Below are positions 48,185 to 62,200 of a stretch of DNA of 64,000 nucleotides, in pieces. The DNA comes from Sympetrum striolatum. Lineage: Eukaryota; Arthropoda; Insecta; Odonata; Libellulidae. The notes below the pieces were generated by a model. The model made no database searches, had not been told where the DNA came from, and saw nothing but the letters and a program-made list of their open reading frames with translations. Both the position numbers and the translations under genes were made by a program. Where the stretch lies: assembly GCA_947579665.1 (NCBI GenBank), contig OX388341.1, positions 868,001 through 932,000 of the forward strand. Reading direction: 5' to 3'. The stretch's first letter is position 1. Each line of letters opens with the position of its first letter.

Positions 48185-48192
48185 TCGCGTAA

Positions 48193-51100
48193 GATGTCTT
48201 TGAAAGTAAAGACGATCTAAAATGTGTCTAAAGCTTATATTCTGCAAAAGGGATGCACACTTTTGATCTGTTATTTTCCACGAATAGCAGTTAAGTGAAT
48301 ACATAAAAGTGAGAACAACTTGTTTCGCCATGGAAGCGTCGTTGCTTCCAAATGTACTCGTTTGTGTCTCCAAATTAAAGCGAGTTATGGCGTTTAATTG
48401 CCGCGATAAAGTTTTCTAATTTCGTAACAGTTCCTGGTGGTATTTCCGTGCATAATCTCAGGAAATGAGGCCACGAATTTCGCTTTCGCCTTGGCCGTGG
48501 ATGAATTCTGGTTTGCACCTTTCAGCTTGCGGTTACGAGCTAAAGAAAATTATTATTTACATTTTTGAGAGAAAACGTAACTTTCTGGAAAGGAAGACTC
48601 ATTCATGTTTTCAAATCCGAATGTAAGCCATCGAACTAGAGGCAGTTGCTCCATCGGCGAAAGTTATTTTACTCCCAAAGTAGTTTCCATGAAACATAAT
48701 TCAGGTTTTCAAGTTCCCACCACTTCCAGTCGGTTATTTCGCTTCATAACTCTTGACATAACCTCTCTACGGAATATTCCTCTCGGAGGCTAGTAGGAAT
48801 CTCTATCGTTCGATACCAGGAGAGTGAAATGAGGCTTAGTATGAGGAGTGAGGTATATGGAGATGAGGGATGAAGCAGAATGGCATGAGCTGGATATGAC
48901 GCACTCTGTGACTAGCACTTTTCTTGATCAATGTCATTATTTAGCATTACTCATATCTCGGTAAATTTCTTATCACCACAGGCAAGACTATGACAAAAAT
49001 AGATAAAAGTTAAATTTGTATCGTCATCTTCCAAATTATAAATGAAGAATATTCCATTCATCGACATATAATAGCAGGATCGACATTATCTGCAACCTAG
49101 GTCGATCCATGCCAAAGTAATGCCTGTTTAATTCAGCCCAGATAACATCGCTTCTTATGTTAACACATAAGCATGAAGTAAACTTCAATGAAACTGATAT
49201 TTATCATACACAGTAAAAAAATGGATACTCGACCTAAATTATTTTTCCGAGGGTCTTCCCCTGGAAAACTAGTAGGATTCTCGATGAAACTTTCATAATC
49301 GAATCAAGATACTAAAACGGGTTACTTTTTTCGAATCCCTGTTTAAATGGCAACAGAATTAATAAAACACTTTCTCCGCATCAGCCGCGTTTGAAGTGTC
49401 CATTTTACGGATGAGTAAACTTATGAATTTATTCCACTGACATTAAATTACTTATTCGATGCGTCAACAAACATCCTTTTTATCGAAACCTTTTAACAGC
49501 TTCCCAACAGAAGTGGAAAGTGTTCTTCCCAACTGCTTTTCGAGACGTCCCTCGTTATCATTTTTTTTTCGTTTCGTCATTACCACGGCGGAGTTAAAAC
49601 GGGAAACCGAAATTCGATTCACCTCAACCTGTTTCTTGGAAAGAAGAAGGAAGAGATAATTTAAGCCTCCCACTTGCGAGTTGTGTGTTTGCTCAAGAAA
49701 TATGGTATTCGCGATAATAAAGTAAATATGATTTTCTGTTTTGGAGGAACCATGAATGTGAGCACCGAATGAGCTGCGAAACTCTTCTCGAGGTGACCTA
49801 AACTAACCTTTAATACGGCAACCTTTCGTTTTGCCTTAGATAGCGCTTTCTTTTCCCTTTCTCGCCGCGAGGCATTGTGGGAAACACGGGCCGCGGGCGA
49901 GGATTCTCCCACGGGACCAAAAAGGCTGAGGAATCCGAGGAGGATTCTTACACAAATAATCCCCGAATTCGAATGAACAGAAATGTATTACGCGAGACGA
50001 ATATTTATCTGATCATTTCCGTAATATTTTAAAGTTATATTTCTCCAAACAATGCGGTGAAATAACGTGAATATTTGAGCAAACGATTTCTAATAGTCAT
50101 TTATTATTTTAATCACGAGTGATTGAAGAATCACAAAGCTTCGTACGAATTATTCGTGCAGAATTCTGGAATGTCTTTCCACGAAGTCACGTCTTCGAAC
50201 ATCGATTTTAATTAACAATTTATTGGAATTCAGCAAAAAGTCTCAGTTTCATTTCAATGAGACATAGATAAAAAGCAGTGCCGGAAAAACGCCTCGTCTC
50301 CCGCGAATATCATCATGATGGAAAAATAAACTTTAGATTATTGAAATTACAATATATATAAATTATATATATTACAATATATATATATATGATTTCTTTG
50401 CAATAAAACTTAATGAATATCAAATCTTTCCTCACAAACTGCTTAATGTTCATAAAATCATTATAAATAATACGATTCCCTTGCTCACGAATTCATTTAA
50501 TCATTGATTAATCTTTACCTTAAATAAATATACATATAACAGAAGTTAAATAGTCGTATAAGTATGTAACCGAAAACGGTAAATAAGAACCAAATCCTTA
50601 AAATTCCATCAATTCCACAATAACTCTACATAAATTAGTTATCCTGAACTAGAGGAGCAATCTGAGATGATATTTTCCTAACACTAGTCTCGGTTAAAAA
50701 CGGAGTAAGTATGATATCACGGTCAACATTTTAACGGATTTTATAAAATGAACACGATCTTCAGCCGTTGAAGCAATTTGATGCAAAACGAACTTCAAGG
50801 CCAAAGCTTTTACAGTGTCATGGAAGGAAACAACGGCACGGGAATACTAACAAGACACAGTACTGAGTACTGGGAAAGGAAAAAGAAGTTCACCTGCCGT
50901 GGGCGGCAGAGCTGGAGAAAGTGAAATCAATATTCTGGCAATATTAAGAGTAAAAAGCCCTTCTCTTTAATCAGACCGAGCGTCATTCAAGTTTAATTTG
51001 AAAATAGAATAGTTTGAAGGTATCTTAACAAATTTTAAGAAGTAATATGTGTAACAGAAGAACATCCTCAAAGATGAGGGGTATGAAAAACCTTCCTAAA

Positions 51101-54100
51101 ACAACTGATAGCAATGGTTTGAGGAAAATAAAAAATAAATCGATTATCGAGAAAATAAGTGGAAAATGGAAGAACGATGTATACATTAAATACTTTATCC
51201 CATCAGAATATCTAATGAATGACGCGTATAGCTAAGTGTGAAAAGAAAACAGCTTGCAAGGAGGAGCAGAGAATGTTTGATGCATATTTTAGAATGGCAA
51301 GTTGCGCAAATACAGCTCGTTATGTATTCCTCAAGGAAGACCGAAGAGAATCGTGAAGAGCTGTTCTGTTTGGCTGCCTCTCTTATTCGACTGAACGTGC
51401 AGGTTTTCGGAATAAATTTGAGATATTTTTACAAGTACTATCGTCCTCTTAGAAATTTCGGAGAGTCGTAGAAGAAGGCAGAAACTGGAACTGAGATCTC
51501 TCAGCCATTGAGGCTCTTTTGCGTGAAGATGAAAATAAAAATCATCACACCTTGTTTGTCTTCCCAGTAAAGGTCACAAGATGACCCTTGCGGCTTCTTG
51601 GAGAGCACAGCATAGATTGTGATGCCATATTTTATTCAGAAAGGATTAGGATCCTGTTATTAAAGGTGAATCCGACGTGAATAGGCTTTCAATGACGCCG
51701 CCAAAACATAAATATTGACGGCTGAAGGATAAGATGAGAGAAATGACTTTTTACGGAAGATAAATTGAGAAAGAAGCGGTGGTGGTGGGGATAAAGGACA
51801 GATTTGGTGACCCTGACATCTAAGGTAAAAAATTGAGTAAGCAGATTTCCGAGATCGCCATGGACCAGGATAGTGGCCTTTGACCGAACAGATCTTTCCT
51901 TTAAATGCGACTTTCTTCGAGTTTAAAACCTACTTTGACTCGTATACGAACTAAGTGCTCATCAACACTATTTTCCTAATTTATCCGAAGCTTCAAAATA
52001 ATTATGTCATTTTCATACGTTAATACGAACCATCGTCAAAGATATTGTGAATTATAAAATTAAAATCTGCGCTCAAAAATGAGTCGTTGAATCTCTCATT
52101 GAGAAATTGCCCTTATCTCTTCTTATTTGTCTTCCAAAGGTTTTTACTCGATAAAATTAGGATAATTCACAAAGCAGAATGACGTTATTCGAGATTTCAC
52201 TGGTGACTATTTATAATTATAAAATGAGCTCTCAAAAATATAATAAACAATGGATATTTAATTTGTGTATGATTTAGTTATTGCACATTTTTTGTTTTCC
52301 AGCGCACTTTTCATCTAGATGAATAGAACATTTTTCATTTGTCGTTTTGCGTTGATACAAGATGGAGGAAATTATTTATCTTGGCTGCGTAATACCATAA
52401 CTTTCAGCTAAAACCTTAGCCTCTAAAGAAGTGATTTGGAGCGTAAATAATCTCTTCGCAGTAGCCGATGCCTTCGAGGGATTTTCCTTTCCGAACAACC
52501 GTCTCCATTGCACGAGAAGGACCATCACACAGAATTGCATTTCGATCGCGCTCCTTCTCGCGACACGCAGCTCCGAGCCGATAATGGACCATTCAAATTG
52601 GAAACCGTCCTCAATGAGGATCCATGAATTGAGGGTCCATGAATTGAGGGTCCACGCAGTCCAAGGCGGATTCGGGCCCCGAGGCGTGAAGAGGACTCGG
52701 TTATGAGCAACTATTTGTGCAACCGCATAAATGTCACGGCCGAGCCAAAGGACGCGAGAGACCTTGGGACGGTGATCGTCCTTTGCACGACCTCTGGAGC
52801 GTCTTCAGAAAGGAATGAGCCGGATGCTGCCTCCAGAGGCTATCGATATTTATTTCTCGAACGAAAAGATGAATCGCCACGGATGGGGGCACATTAAGGC
52901 ACAAAAAGAAGAATTAACAGGAAGTGAAAAATTCAAGAAAAATAATTTCCTTTCACCGCCTGCGTAATCCGTCCATCGGAAAATTGTTGAGGTCTTGATA
53001 ACCTTCTTCTGGACAGTTTGAATACCTAATTATGTCAATTTTGAAAACATTTACGGAGAAAATAATACATCGAAATTGAATAAATTGAAACGATCTACTG
53101 GGTATAAAACGTTTCTTGTAACATAAGAAGCGTTTTTCGAGTCGATGACCTACATTCATAGAAAATTCTCAGAATATGCATTTACTATTAAGAAAACAAA
53201 AAATATCGATTTAATATTAACTGTCAGATTTAAAACAGTTGAAAAAGTCAGTGGGACTCGAATGTTTATTTTATCTTACTTGAGATATAAATATTATTAG
53301 TTTAAAAGAACTCTAACGAATCAAATAGGCTATTTATTTAATTTTTCAAATGATTTGTACAATGTTATCAAAGCAAGTATTATTGCCTTATGCGTGAATG
53401 TGATGACTCAAGCATTATAATAACTTTCTCGATTAAATTCGAACTCAACTCATCCACTAATACTTTTCAAAACCTCTGTACAGAGAATAATGGTAAACCA
53501 AAAGTAACCACTGGATGGGGATACCAAACATGTGCCACTGCCCAGCATTACTCGGTAGCAATCTTATCAATTTAGCCATGGACACGATCGACACATATGG
53601 AAATTGTACATGTATTTTTCTCTGCGCTGTACCAAAATGAAATTAATTCTACTCATCGAGATACCGTAACAAAAACTCGGCAATGAATATCATTACGAAG
53701 CAATAAGGAAAAACGTTGAAATGCCATAACTGAAGATCAGAAATTATCATTGCGATCTTAAGCTAGCCAAAAGGATATCCTATAACCAGGTTTTGCGCTA
53801 AAAATTCCTTTCACCTAACCCAAAACATCTCTCACTATTTGAAGGTCTTTTCCTTAAATATTTCAGAAGGATCTCTCCCGAAAAAATGAATAAAATACGA
53901 GAGAATTGTTTCTCCGAAAGGAGATGCGCCTTTCACCTTTTCCGAAACTACCATCCTCCAAAATCTGCCTACTCCCCATCCATTCCCCCCCCTTCCTCCT
54001 CCTCCATCCCCTTCCCCTTCCACCCACCCCACCCTCTCCTTCCTCCTTTCGGGACCGGACCTTGGAAAGAGGATGGCTCTCCGAAGCGGACAGTTGGGTC

Positions 54101-56131
54101 GTCCTTGAGTTGTCTTTTCCTCCCACGCTACCTTCTCTTTTCCACCGTCTCCGCAATCGAACAGTACTCCACAAGAGAATGACGCCATGGAACTGTTAAT
54201 ACGTGCGAAAAGATGTGTCCAAACCGTACACCAGGAACATTAAGTCGATGGTCCAAACGAGAGATCTTTGGGTTAATGGGGTGAGAGATATCGGAAAGCG
54301 AGGCTTCTAAAAAGAGGACTCAACCCTTTCTGTTGTTGTTGCGATTTTTGCTTCAGATATTTTGTCTTCTATTGCGATCACCGCGTGGCGATTTTCAATT
54401 GAGAGTAAGTTAACTTACAGGTGTTAATTTGGTTGCAGCGAGCAATTTTTTAGAAGTATAATTCCATGTCAAATCCACTTACGCAAATTCCATTTTTTTT
54501 ATTATTCCTTTCTGGGGCAAGAAGTTCAAACTCTGCTTTGAAAGTATTATTTCAGTGACTGCTAATTTTCATAATGTGTGAGCTGAAACCGTCGAGGGCT
54601 GTGAGTTTGGCGATTGCTTATAAAAATATTTAATCACCTTACGAAACGTGTGGAAAAGTAACGAATTAATATAAAAATATAACATTTTGATGTTTAATAA
54701 TCGGGAAATCTCATCGTGCTTTGTAAAAAAGAGAATCATTTGCCGTAGAGAGTCTTATTTCGATACCGAGAAACATGTAAATATTCAAACCGGTCTCCTT
54801 TATTTCTAACTCGGATTGGACCAGTGTTTTCGTTCAGATCATAACTTTCAGCATATTTTGCAGATCAGACCGATTCCGCAACGCTCATTGACCTCGCAAT
54901 GCTGAAAATAAAAGCACTCTTAAAAAAAAACAACCAATAAAAAATCCGTAGCTTTACTGAGATTTTTAACGATCGCAAAACTTGATCAACAAGTAAGCTC
55001 TTCGAGATGTTTTTATTCTCATCTTCTGTTGAAATGTAGTCAGAGATTTACACTCTTTAGGAACTCATTTTAGTATTGGATATGTCACGAAGATTATCAT
55101 GTAAACGAGTGATTTGATTTAAAATTAGACTCCGGAATCAAAGGTTATTTGTTGCAATGCAATCTAAGGTTTCGAAAGCGAGTAATCATTGGATGACTAA
55201 ACGGCGTCCTCACCGTTATGACGACACACGTCATCGCCGCACCTCAACAATCCTCCCGAGTTATTTACGACCGATCCGTAATAATGCCATCCCTTCCGTT
55301 AATTAGATGTTCAAACGACATAAACTCGAAGGAATGCCGCGTTGAAGTCACGCGCGGCAATATGTTTTTAAACGTGCACGCACGGATATGTGTATATGAT
55401 TCGTCTGAAAAGGTCAGCCGGTTTTGAAAGGATACGCGCCTCGGGATGAGCAGCCTCTGAGGATAATGGGGTAGAAGATGGCTCAGAGGAAGGGGCAGGA
55501 GAAGGGGCAGAGCATGGGGCAGGGGAAGACAAAGGGCAGCGAACGGTAGCGTGCGGATTGAGTCACAAACCGCAATTTTTTCCTCACGATTCCCTAAAAA
55601 TGTCAGGGGTGTAATTACAAGAAGATCCGAAATGGTCGTGAAAGGAGCGCCATCATCTCTTACGGGAGTCAGTCGAACTAATTCAACCGGATGTTGTGCT
55701 CACCTTCGATTGTTACGCATCAAAATGCGATTTGCTTTCACTTGAAGTCCGGCTCGAGATCGTTAAAAAGCGTGATAATCCTTCCTCACTTCTACAAATT
55801 TATTTTCGTCTGGTGAATCGAATCTTAAACAGTTCAAGGAGAAAGTAGTTTTGCAAAAACCGGGGATACAGGATTTTCTCGAGTCATCCCCTTTGATATA
55901 TTTTTATTTCTAAGTAACGCTCACTAATGACTCTGCAGCAAGGTGATGCACTTTGGAGTGTTGCTGAAAATGACACCAATCCCTTGTTTCCTTACGCATT
56001 TGTGAATTAGTCGCAAACCACAGCCAGCGCTGCTTACGGGTTCTTCGCATTTTTACGCGATCGAAGAGATTTACGCTCATCTCCGCTGTCACAGTCTTGA
56101 GAATGTGTTGACGTTTAATTAGTAGCAATAC
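48193..56131. other. Repeat-poor unassigned 7.9-kb stretch
   Basis: No recognisable gene. Short patterns seen: AT-rich ATATATAAATTATATAT words at 50350-50392; a 15-bp unit (TCCATGAATTGAGGG) twice at 52621-52650 within a GC-richer patch 52480-52880; a C/T tract at 53945-54060; and GGGGCAG words at 55490-55530. Open frames over these tracts follow composition and lack known motifs. Confidence 0.4.
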
Positions 56132-56141
56132 TGCGCCACAA

Positions 56142-56230
56142 GGGCTCCCGAATGAGTAGCGCTTAGGTGAAAGCGGTTCGATTCCAGGGGGAAGCCCCAT
56201 CGGAGCACTCTCAATAATACTACTACCAGA
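56142..56230 (+). mobile_element. Ultrashort SINE copy with 10-bp target duplication
   Basis: TGCGCCACAA at 56132-56141 recurs exactly at 56231-56240, enclosing 89 bp. Inside are GGCTCCC, TTAGGTGAAAGCGG, the B-box word GGTTCGATTCC, GGAAGCC, an AGCACTCTCAA box and an AATACTACTAC tail. All are in the same order as the 136-bp SINE at 27739-27874, but with deletions in the D/anticodon region, T arm and body. The perfect duplication shows that the element inserted by target-primed reverse transcription. The deletions either predate insertion or occurred afterwards. Confidence 0.78.
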
Positions 56231-56240
56231 GTGCGCCACA

Positions 56241-59200
56241 ATGCAGCTTTATTTATTGTTTTAAATCACCGCAAATGTGGTAGAGCTCGATAATGAGAAG
56301 TTTTCGAAGGCCCTCGCAAAATGCTGCAAAATCTTCTTTGTATACTTCATAAAATCACAATTGTGACTTGGTAAAATTGAAAAAACTACCATCACTGCTC
56401 TAGATAAAGCTTCAATAATATAGATAATCATAGAAAGCAAGATCCCCCTAGTTTTTGTCTGTTGAACCAGAACTTAACTGTTTATGTGGCTGCTAATGCA
56501 TCATTACACTAGTATTATCGAATAGTAATCGATCAAAAATCTAAATATTATGATTTCATATAATAAGTATTATGAATATTTTTATGTAATCGTGGCTGTC
56601 ATAATTTTGTGTGTTCTTTTCTTAAGCTCTTGAGCAAGGGATTTTTATTTACAGCTACATGTTTGTGTGGAAAATACAAAACAAGGGAATCGGTTCAGGG
56701 AAACGTTTTCCACATTCATAAGCGACGCTCATCTGCGATTGCATAAGGAGTCCAAAAAGCAGCAATTCGTCCGTCACATGACGCGGAAGGCGGATATGTA
56801 AAATACGGCCTTTTTTCCACAATGGAGGCTGATTCGCATGAGAAATCCCAAAAGAAAAGCGCGGACATTTGGAAATGCGTAATTACAGCCTTCGAAACCT
56901 TTGATTCCATAAAAAATCACCGGCCCTCGAATCCATCCTCAAGTTTCCTATCGTTCGATTGCTTCTTACATTCTATTCATTTCACTGTGATTTCAATTCA
57001 AAAGGAGGGCATGTGGTAAACGAGAGGATGATGCAATTGAACCAAAAAATGAACCTCCGATACTCGTTGCCATGCAATAACTTATCTTCGCATTTATTTA
57101 ATTGTTAGATCTCTATAGCGACCTAAATTTTTATGAAGAGCCTTTTGAGGGCAATGAACCATGTTTTGTAAGCTCCAGAAGCTGTGAGAATAAAAGGCCC
57201 CATGTTCTAGGAAGGAAAACCACTGAAGACGAAACAAATAATTATTTTCATTCCCTAAAACCGTCTTCTCGCCTGTGATTTTGTTTAGGAAGAATATTCC
57301 AGACTTAATTCATAGAAGTAAATTGACGTTCCCAAAATCTGCTGATATCCGGGAAATGAAATCAGCATTAGGTTGATTAAAAACTAAATTTCCAGTCGTA
57401 CAAAATGTTCACCAGAGGGAGTCAGGTGTATAAGATATTAGAAATGCATATTTCGTAAGCTTTGAAATTTGACATTAGCACTGATGTGTGCAACTTAAAA
57501 TGCCTGCAGTAAGATCGTCGTCCCTTTTCTTCCTTCTTTTCTGTTAATAACAGGAACATGGAACTGTTTCAGTAAGATGCTGTATTCGGCCACATACGAG
57601 CCCTCTTCCGTACTCCTTAGTAATATTAGAATAGACCAGCATCGTACTGTGGAAAGATCGTTGAGTAGACCAAGATGGAATTCCATCTTAGAATGTTTTC
57701 CGTGTTATTTTCTCTCTATGTGATACGAGGGATTGGGACATAAAATTGTTTATATATGAGCATTTCTTATGAAACAGCCCGGAAATTCCCCACACCTGTT
57801 TTATGGGTTAATAATCGAGTATTTAATAACGCTGTCTCTACGTTGATAATTAGTCAAAATATTAGTCGACGTGTACTGCAGTTAACAGCAAGAACGTGCT
57901 CCCTGAGGAAGAAACAGCGAAATAAAAACCATCAACAGAGTGGAAGAGGGCAATAAAAGGAGTCTTCGCCAACTTTCACGCGTCTCCCAAGGCGAAAGAA
58001 AGACATGCTCTGGAGCAGAATCAAACCGTGAGACACTTCTTAATTGTTTGCGAGCACGGCTTCCCCAATTTCTTCACCCGAAGATCGTTATCTGTCTCCA
58101 CGGTTACATGCTCCTTCCCGCGCATTACGCAGCGACGGCGAGTTTTTCGCGGGCTCCATTACGACATTCAATTTTTTCTCTCGCTCGACGAGGCTGAGCC
58201 CGAAATGCGCCGTCGAAGCAAAAACAAAAGAAGAGCGAATCCGTCTTGATTTATTACCTACGAGAGATCTCCTGAGTACTTCGGGATTAACTCTCTGAGA
58301 GCGCCTAAAGGTATGAAACGATTTTACGCGAGTTCAAAATAAACACTGTAATTTTCTTGCGCCAATGCAAAATGCCACGGCTCCGGAATTGCTGGCTTTA
58401 ATAATGCGTCGAACGATTTGAAGAAGTCGACACGACACAAACCATGCGCTAATTGGCGATTAAAAGTAATTAGATAGGCTAAATTTCGAGAGAAGGTGTT
58501 TTATATGACCTGGCTCGTAGAACGCTTGGATTGAGAAGATTAAAAATAGATCTTCGATGCTACTCGAGGATGTGTATATTTATCGAGCTGTGTAGCTTTT
58601 TCTGGCTTTAATTTATTTACAGATTTTTCCTTTCCTGAAACGTAAACTGAAACGATGGAACGTATTGCTTCGGAAATAGTCTCAAACCAAACAATTCCGA
58701 GTGATATTGCTGTGCACCCATAATGCATCTAGTAATGTATCAACAAGCATACTTATCTACCAGTTTAGTCAAATATGAAATTGCCTTTTACGAAAGTCAG
58801 CCTTTTAAACACATTACCCATATTCTGTCAAGTGCATTATGAGAGCAAAAATATTAAAGAATTTTACTTCGCTAATATTACTATGGATCTTTTAGTTGGA
58901 CGAAATTTGGCGATACTAAGTTCTTCTTAATGGAATACCTTGCAATAATTTTAAATACGATTTACGCTTGGATGTTTATTTATTTTATTATTATAAATAT
59001 TGAACTTTGTGCTTGCGACAATTTTGATCGATTTAAAACGGTGAGAATCACTTAGTGATGGAGGAATCTTTAAAATATTCCCCATACTTATCATAACGTT
59101 TTTAAAGTTTCTGTAAAATGAATTCAACTGTATCTGGTGGAAATTCACAGCGCTCAGAACTTTTCCATGCGTTTAGATGAAAGTGAATAAATTTTCTTCG

Positions 59201-62200
59201 ATAAAATCAATTGTTCCGCAGAATTTTATTTCTGAAATAATTCTCATTGCAGAATATAATGGAAGCTTCAGTTTTACATGATTGAGGTTATTACCGAATA
59301 CTTAATCGATTCCGACTCTAAAGATTTCCTCCGATTCACCGGATTTCGAAGGCACCAGTAAAGTGACCCCTCGAGGAGTGACGTGACAGACCATCGAACG
59401 AAGGGTGCTCAAAGAAGCCTCCCGGAGTATTCTCCCGGAAAGGGAGACCCGGAGCACAACCTTCGTTACACAACGTCTGCCATCTTCTTGGTTATTGCCG
59501 ACCTTCCTTCTCCCACTCAGACAATGAGAATAACATAATGACCGGCGACCTACATTCATTTGATGTGAGACCTTTCAATGAATGCGCCGAATTCATTTCT
59601 ATAGTTGAGGGAAGACCGAAGCGTGGTGTTGGTTTTCGTCAGACCAGCCGATGATATTCATTCCGTGTCCCACTTTTTCTTCAAAGATGAATGTGGTAAA
59701 TTAAAAGGGTTTCGGAAGAAGTAGATCATTAAATTACAGTTTCTTTCGGGTATTTGCGAATAATAATGAATAGCAATTTTTTTCGGAAAACATAAGACAA
59801 CAAATATGGGTACACGAAGTGTAATGAAGTTAATTTGATCGATTTTTATTATATACGATAGCATTAGCAAAATTAATTTTATGCTTTAATATATTCCAAC
59901 TACTTAGTCTCATTATCATATTATTTAAAGGACCTTTTATATTCAAATACGCGAATCCTATCAAAGTTTTTCCCTTCAAATGGAGAGTAATGATGAAGTA
60001 ATAATTGTTCTCATTATGAGGAAGAATAGGATTTCTAATTAAAGAAAGTGTAAATGCTCTCAACACGTTTCCCGTAGAGGAGAGTGTAGTACTTTGACCA
60101 TGGTGTACCTTGCGCCACTGTGGACAGTACCACTTCATAGCACGCAGTTAATAAATTACCTCGGCTATTACATCATCCTCCTTCCCTGTGGTGAGTTTAA
60201 TCGGAGTAGATGGACTCGTGTGACAGTAGGAATTGTTTTTCATTTTTAGTCAGCCGAAGTTTTTTTTTTCGTGCGTCATTTAGTGCGATATATTTTTTTT
60301 TATTGTTCAAAACGCGGGTGAACACCAGTTTATAGAAAAACATTCGGGAAGTAAATTGATATAATTTTTCACTGACTTAAGTAAAGGTTATGTTCCGGAG
60401 GTAGTCGTGTTTGATTAAGTTTGCTACGTCGTGTACCTTGAAGCTAAGTTGCATCTTGTACCTTGGACCAATGGTACAACATGTTACAATCATACTTTTT
60501 TCAATTTTTTAGGCCTAATACACCATGCCACGAAAAAAAAGGGGGAAAACAACATATCAAAATCAGAAGAAGGATCACGAGTTCCAATCAAAGTTTTCTT
60601 CGTCGTGTTTGAGATTGGGACACGCGAAATCGCTCGTTACTACACCAATAATATTTTCATATTCTACCGTTCTTTTTCGTTTCAACTGAAAGAGAAACTG
60701 CAGACCAATGTTTATATAAAAACCCTCTCATTTGATGGCCTATATATCCTTCTCGTTTTTCCTTCTAAATATCCAAAGATTCCACATTCAGCAATTTATT
60801 CTCGGTGCCTTCTATCTTTTCTCGGTTGGAAGAATTTAATAAACTTGATGGAAGTGAAGGAACGTAGGGATATCTCGTGGGATAATACAATCTCTGCTTG
60901 GGGTCCGTCATTTAAATTATGCCCGGAGGATGTTGTGACCACACTCGGATGTTTGCGATTTTCAGGATTAGGACGAATACGCCGTCTGATATATGAACAA
61001 TACCCTTGATCTTCCGAAAACTTTGACCGCTTCAAAGAACTAGGAATAATACCGAATAAACAGTGATTTCGATTGGACATACATACAAATTGATTAAATA
61101 CGTATTGCGCAACTGACCATTTTATTTAAGTTTCAATGTCAGCAGAAATGGGAGATGAATCCAGTCGTAGATGAAAAAGATCTCACTTTAATACATCGCT
61201 GAAATATCCAACCCTGGAAATGCTAAAGAAACATTTCATCAAATTTGAGCTTAAAACCATATTTCTCTGGCAGAGTATTCAAAAACACTCTGGAGTTTTA
61301 AACATATTCATGTCTAAGATATTCAACTGAATCCATTTCTAGAGAATGTTGGAACATTAAATTGCTTCAACTGTATTATATATTTCATTTTCGTTTAGTA
61401 TATATATATATATATAGATGCAAGATATGGTGTCGCATCAAATTGATTAAAAATTTCATGATATAGCGTATATCATTTCGCTGTCCAATTCTCTTGCCTC
61501 TCTTCACATTTGGCCGGGTTATAAATCTGATACAAGAAAGTATGACTTCACGCTCATATCCTCACAAATCACCTTTTCATAAACGTCCGCTCCGTCAAAA
61601 TGAAAATCCACGTATATATCGGGGAATAATCCGGACAATTCCATAGCAGTTCGCATTCATCTGCAACATAAATCGGAGGAGCGCACTCCACCACAAAAGA
61701 ACTCATATATCGGCCGAGAAGAAGCTTTTGCGTGGATCTGCTATTCCCTTCGCCCATCAAAAATGCAAGTCCGTGAGAATGAAACCGAGGAAGAAGAGAG
61801 AAGTGTGCGCCGGAGTCCCGCATCGCCGTCAGTGGGCGGCCACGTCTTCATTATCTCGCACTTATTTCCTCATTGCCTTTTACTCCCTTGAAAACCAAGC
61901 GGCACGTATTTTTTATTTGTCCTTCTTCACCGCGTTTACTCATATAGAGATCGAATTTCCGCTCAAACTTTCCGTTTATGAGTTCCTCGTGCATTCGACA
62001 TATCTTCCAGAAGAATATGATGAACTACATTCGGTTTGACACCTCACGTTTCGAAGCACTTATTGTGGCATTACCGGATTGTATGCAGCCATTTGCGATT
62101 AAACTGCTTCTCCAGCCATATTTCCATCGTCAAGTGCCAAATGCATTTCCCCGATCAATTTGTTTGAAGGAAAGGCGAAACGAATGAAAAACCGAGAAAT

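Larger units (their letters stand above)
47969..48192. repeat. 71-bp inverted repeat made of two tRNA-like copies
   Basis: The arms 47969-48039 and 48122-48192 are reverse complements at 70 of 71 positions, the difference lying in the B-box region (GATCC versus GTTCC). The spacer is 82 bp. Each arm contains, read outward, the anticodon-loop to acceptor end of a tRNA-like sequence, GCAGAC, a T5 run and CTCCTTCATTTCC. The simplest reading is two insertions of one tRNA-derived family, head to head, with the left copy truncated at its 5' end. A fold-back origin by template switching is the alternative. The near identity of the arms means recent origin or gene conversion. Confidence 0.85.

Noticed and set aside
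53835..54199. Several overlapping open frames on both strands
   Set aside because: They follow a C/T tract with few stop codons. The encoded Pro/Ser-rich and Gly/Arg-rich strings are low complexity.
60431..61009. 192-codon open stretch, the longest in the window
   Set aside because: It opens with GTG, not ATG, has no recognisable domain and spans a likely splice-acceptor tract. One stretch of this length is not surprising across six frames of 64 kb.
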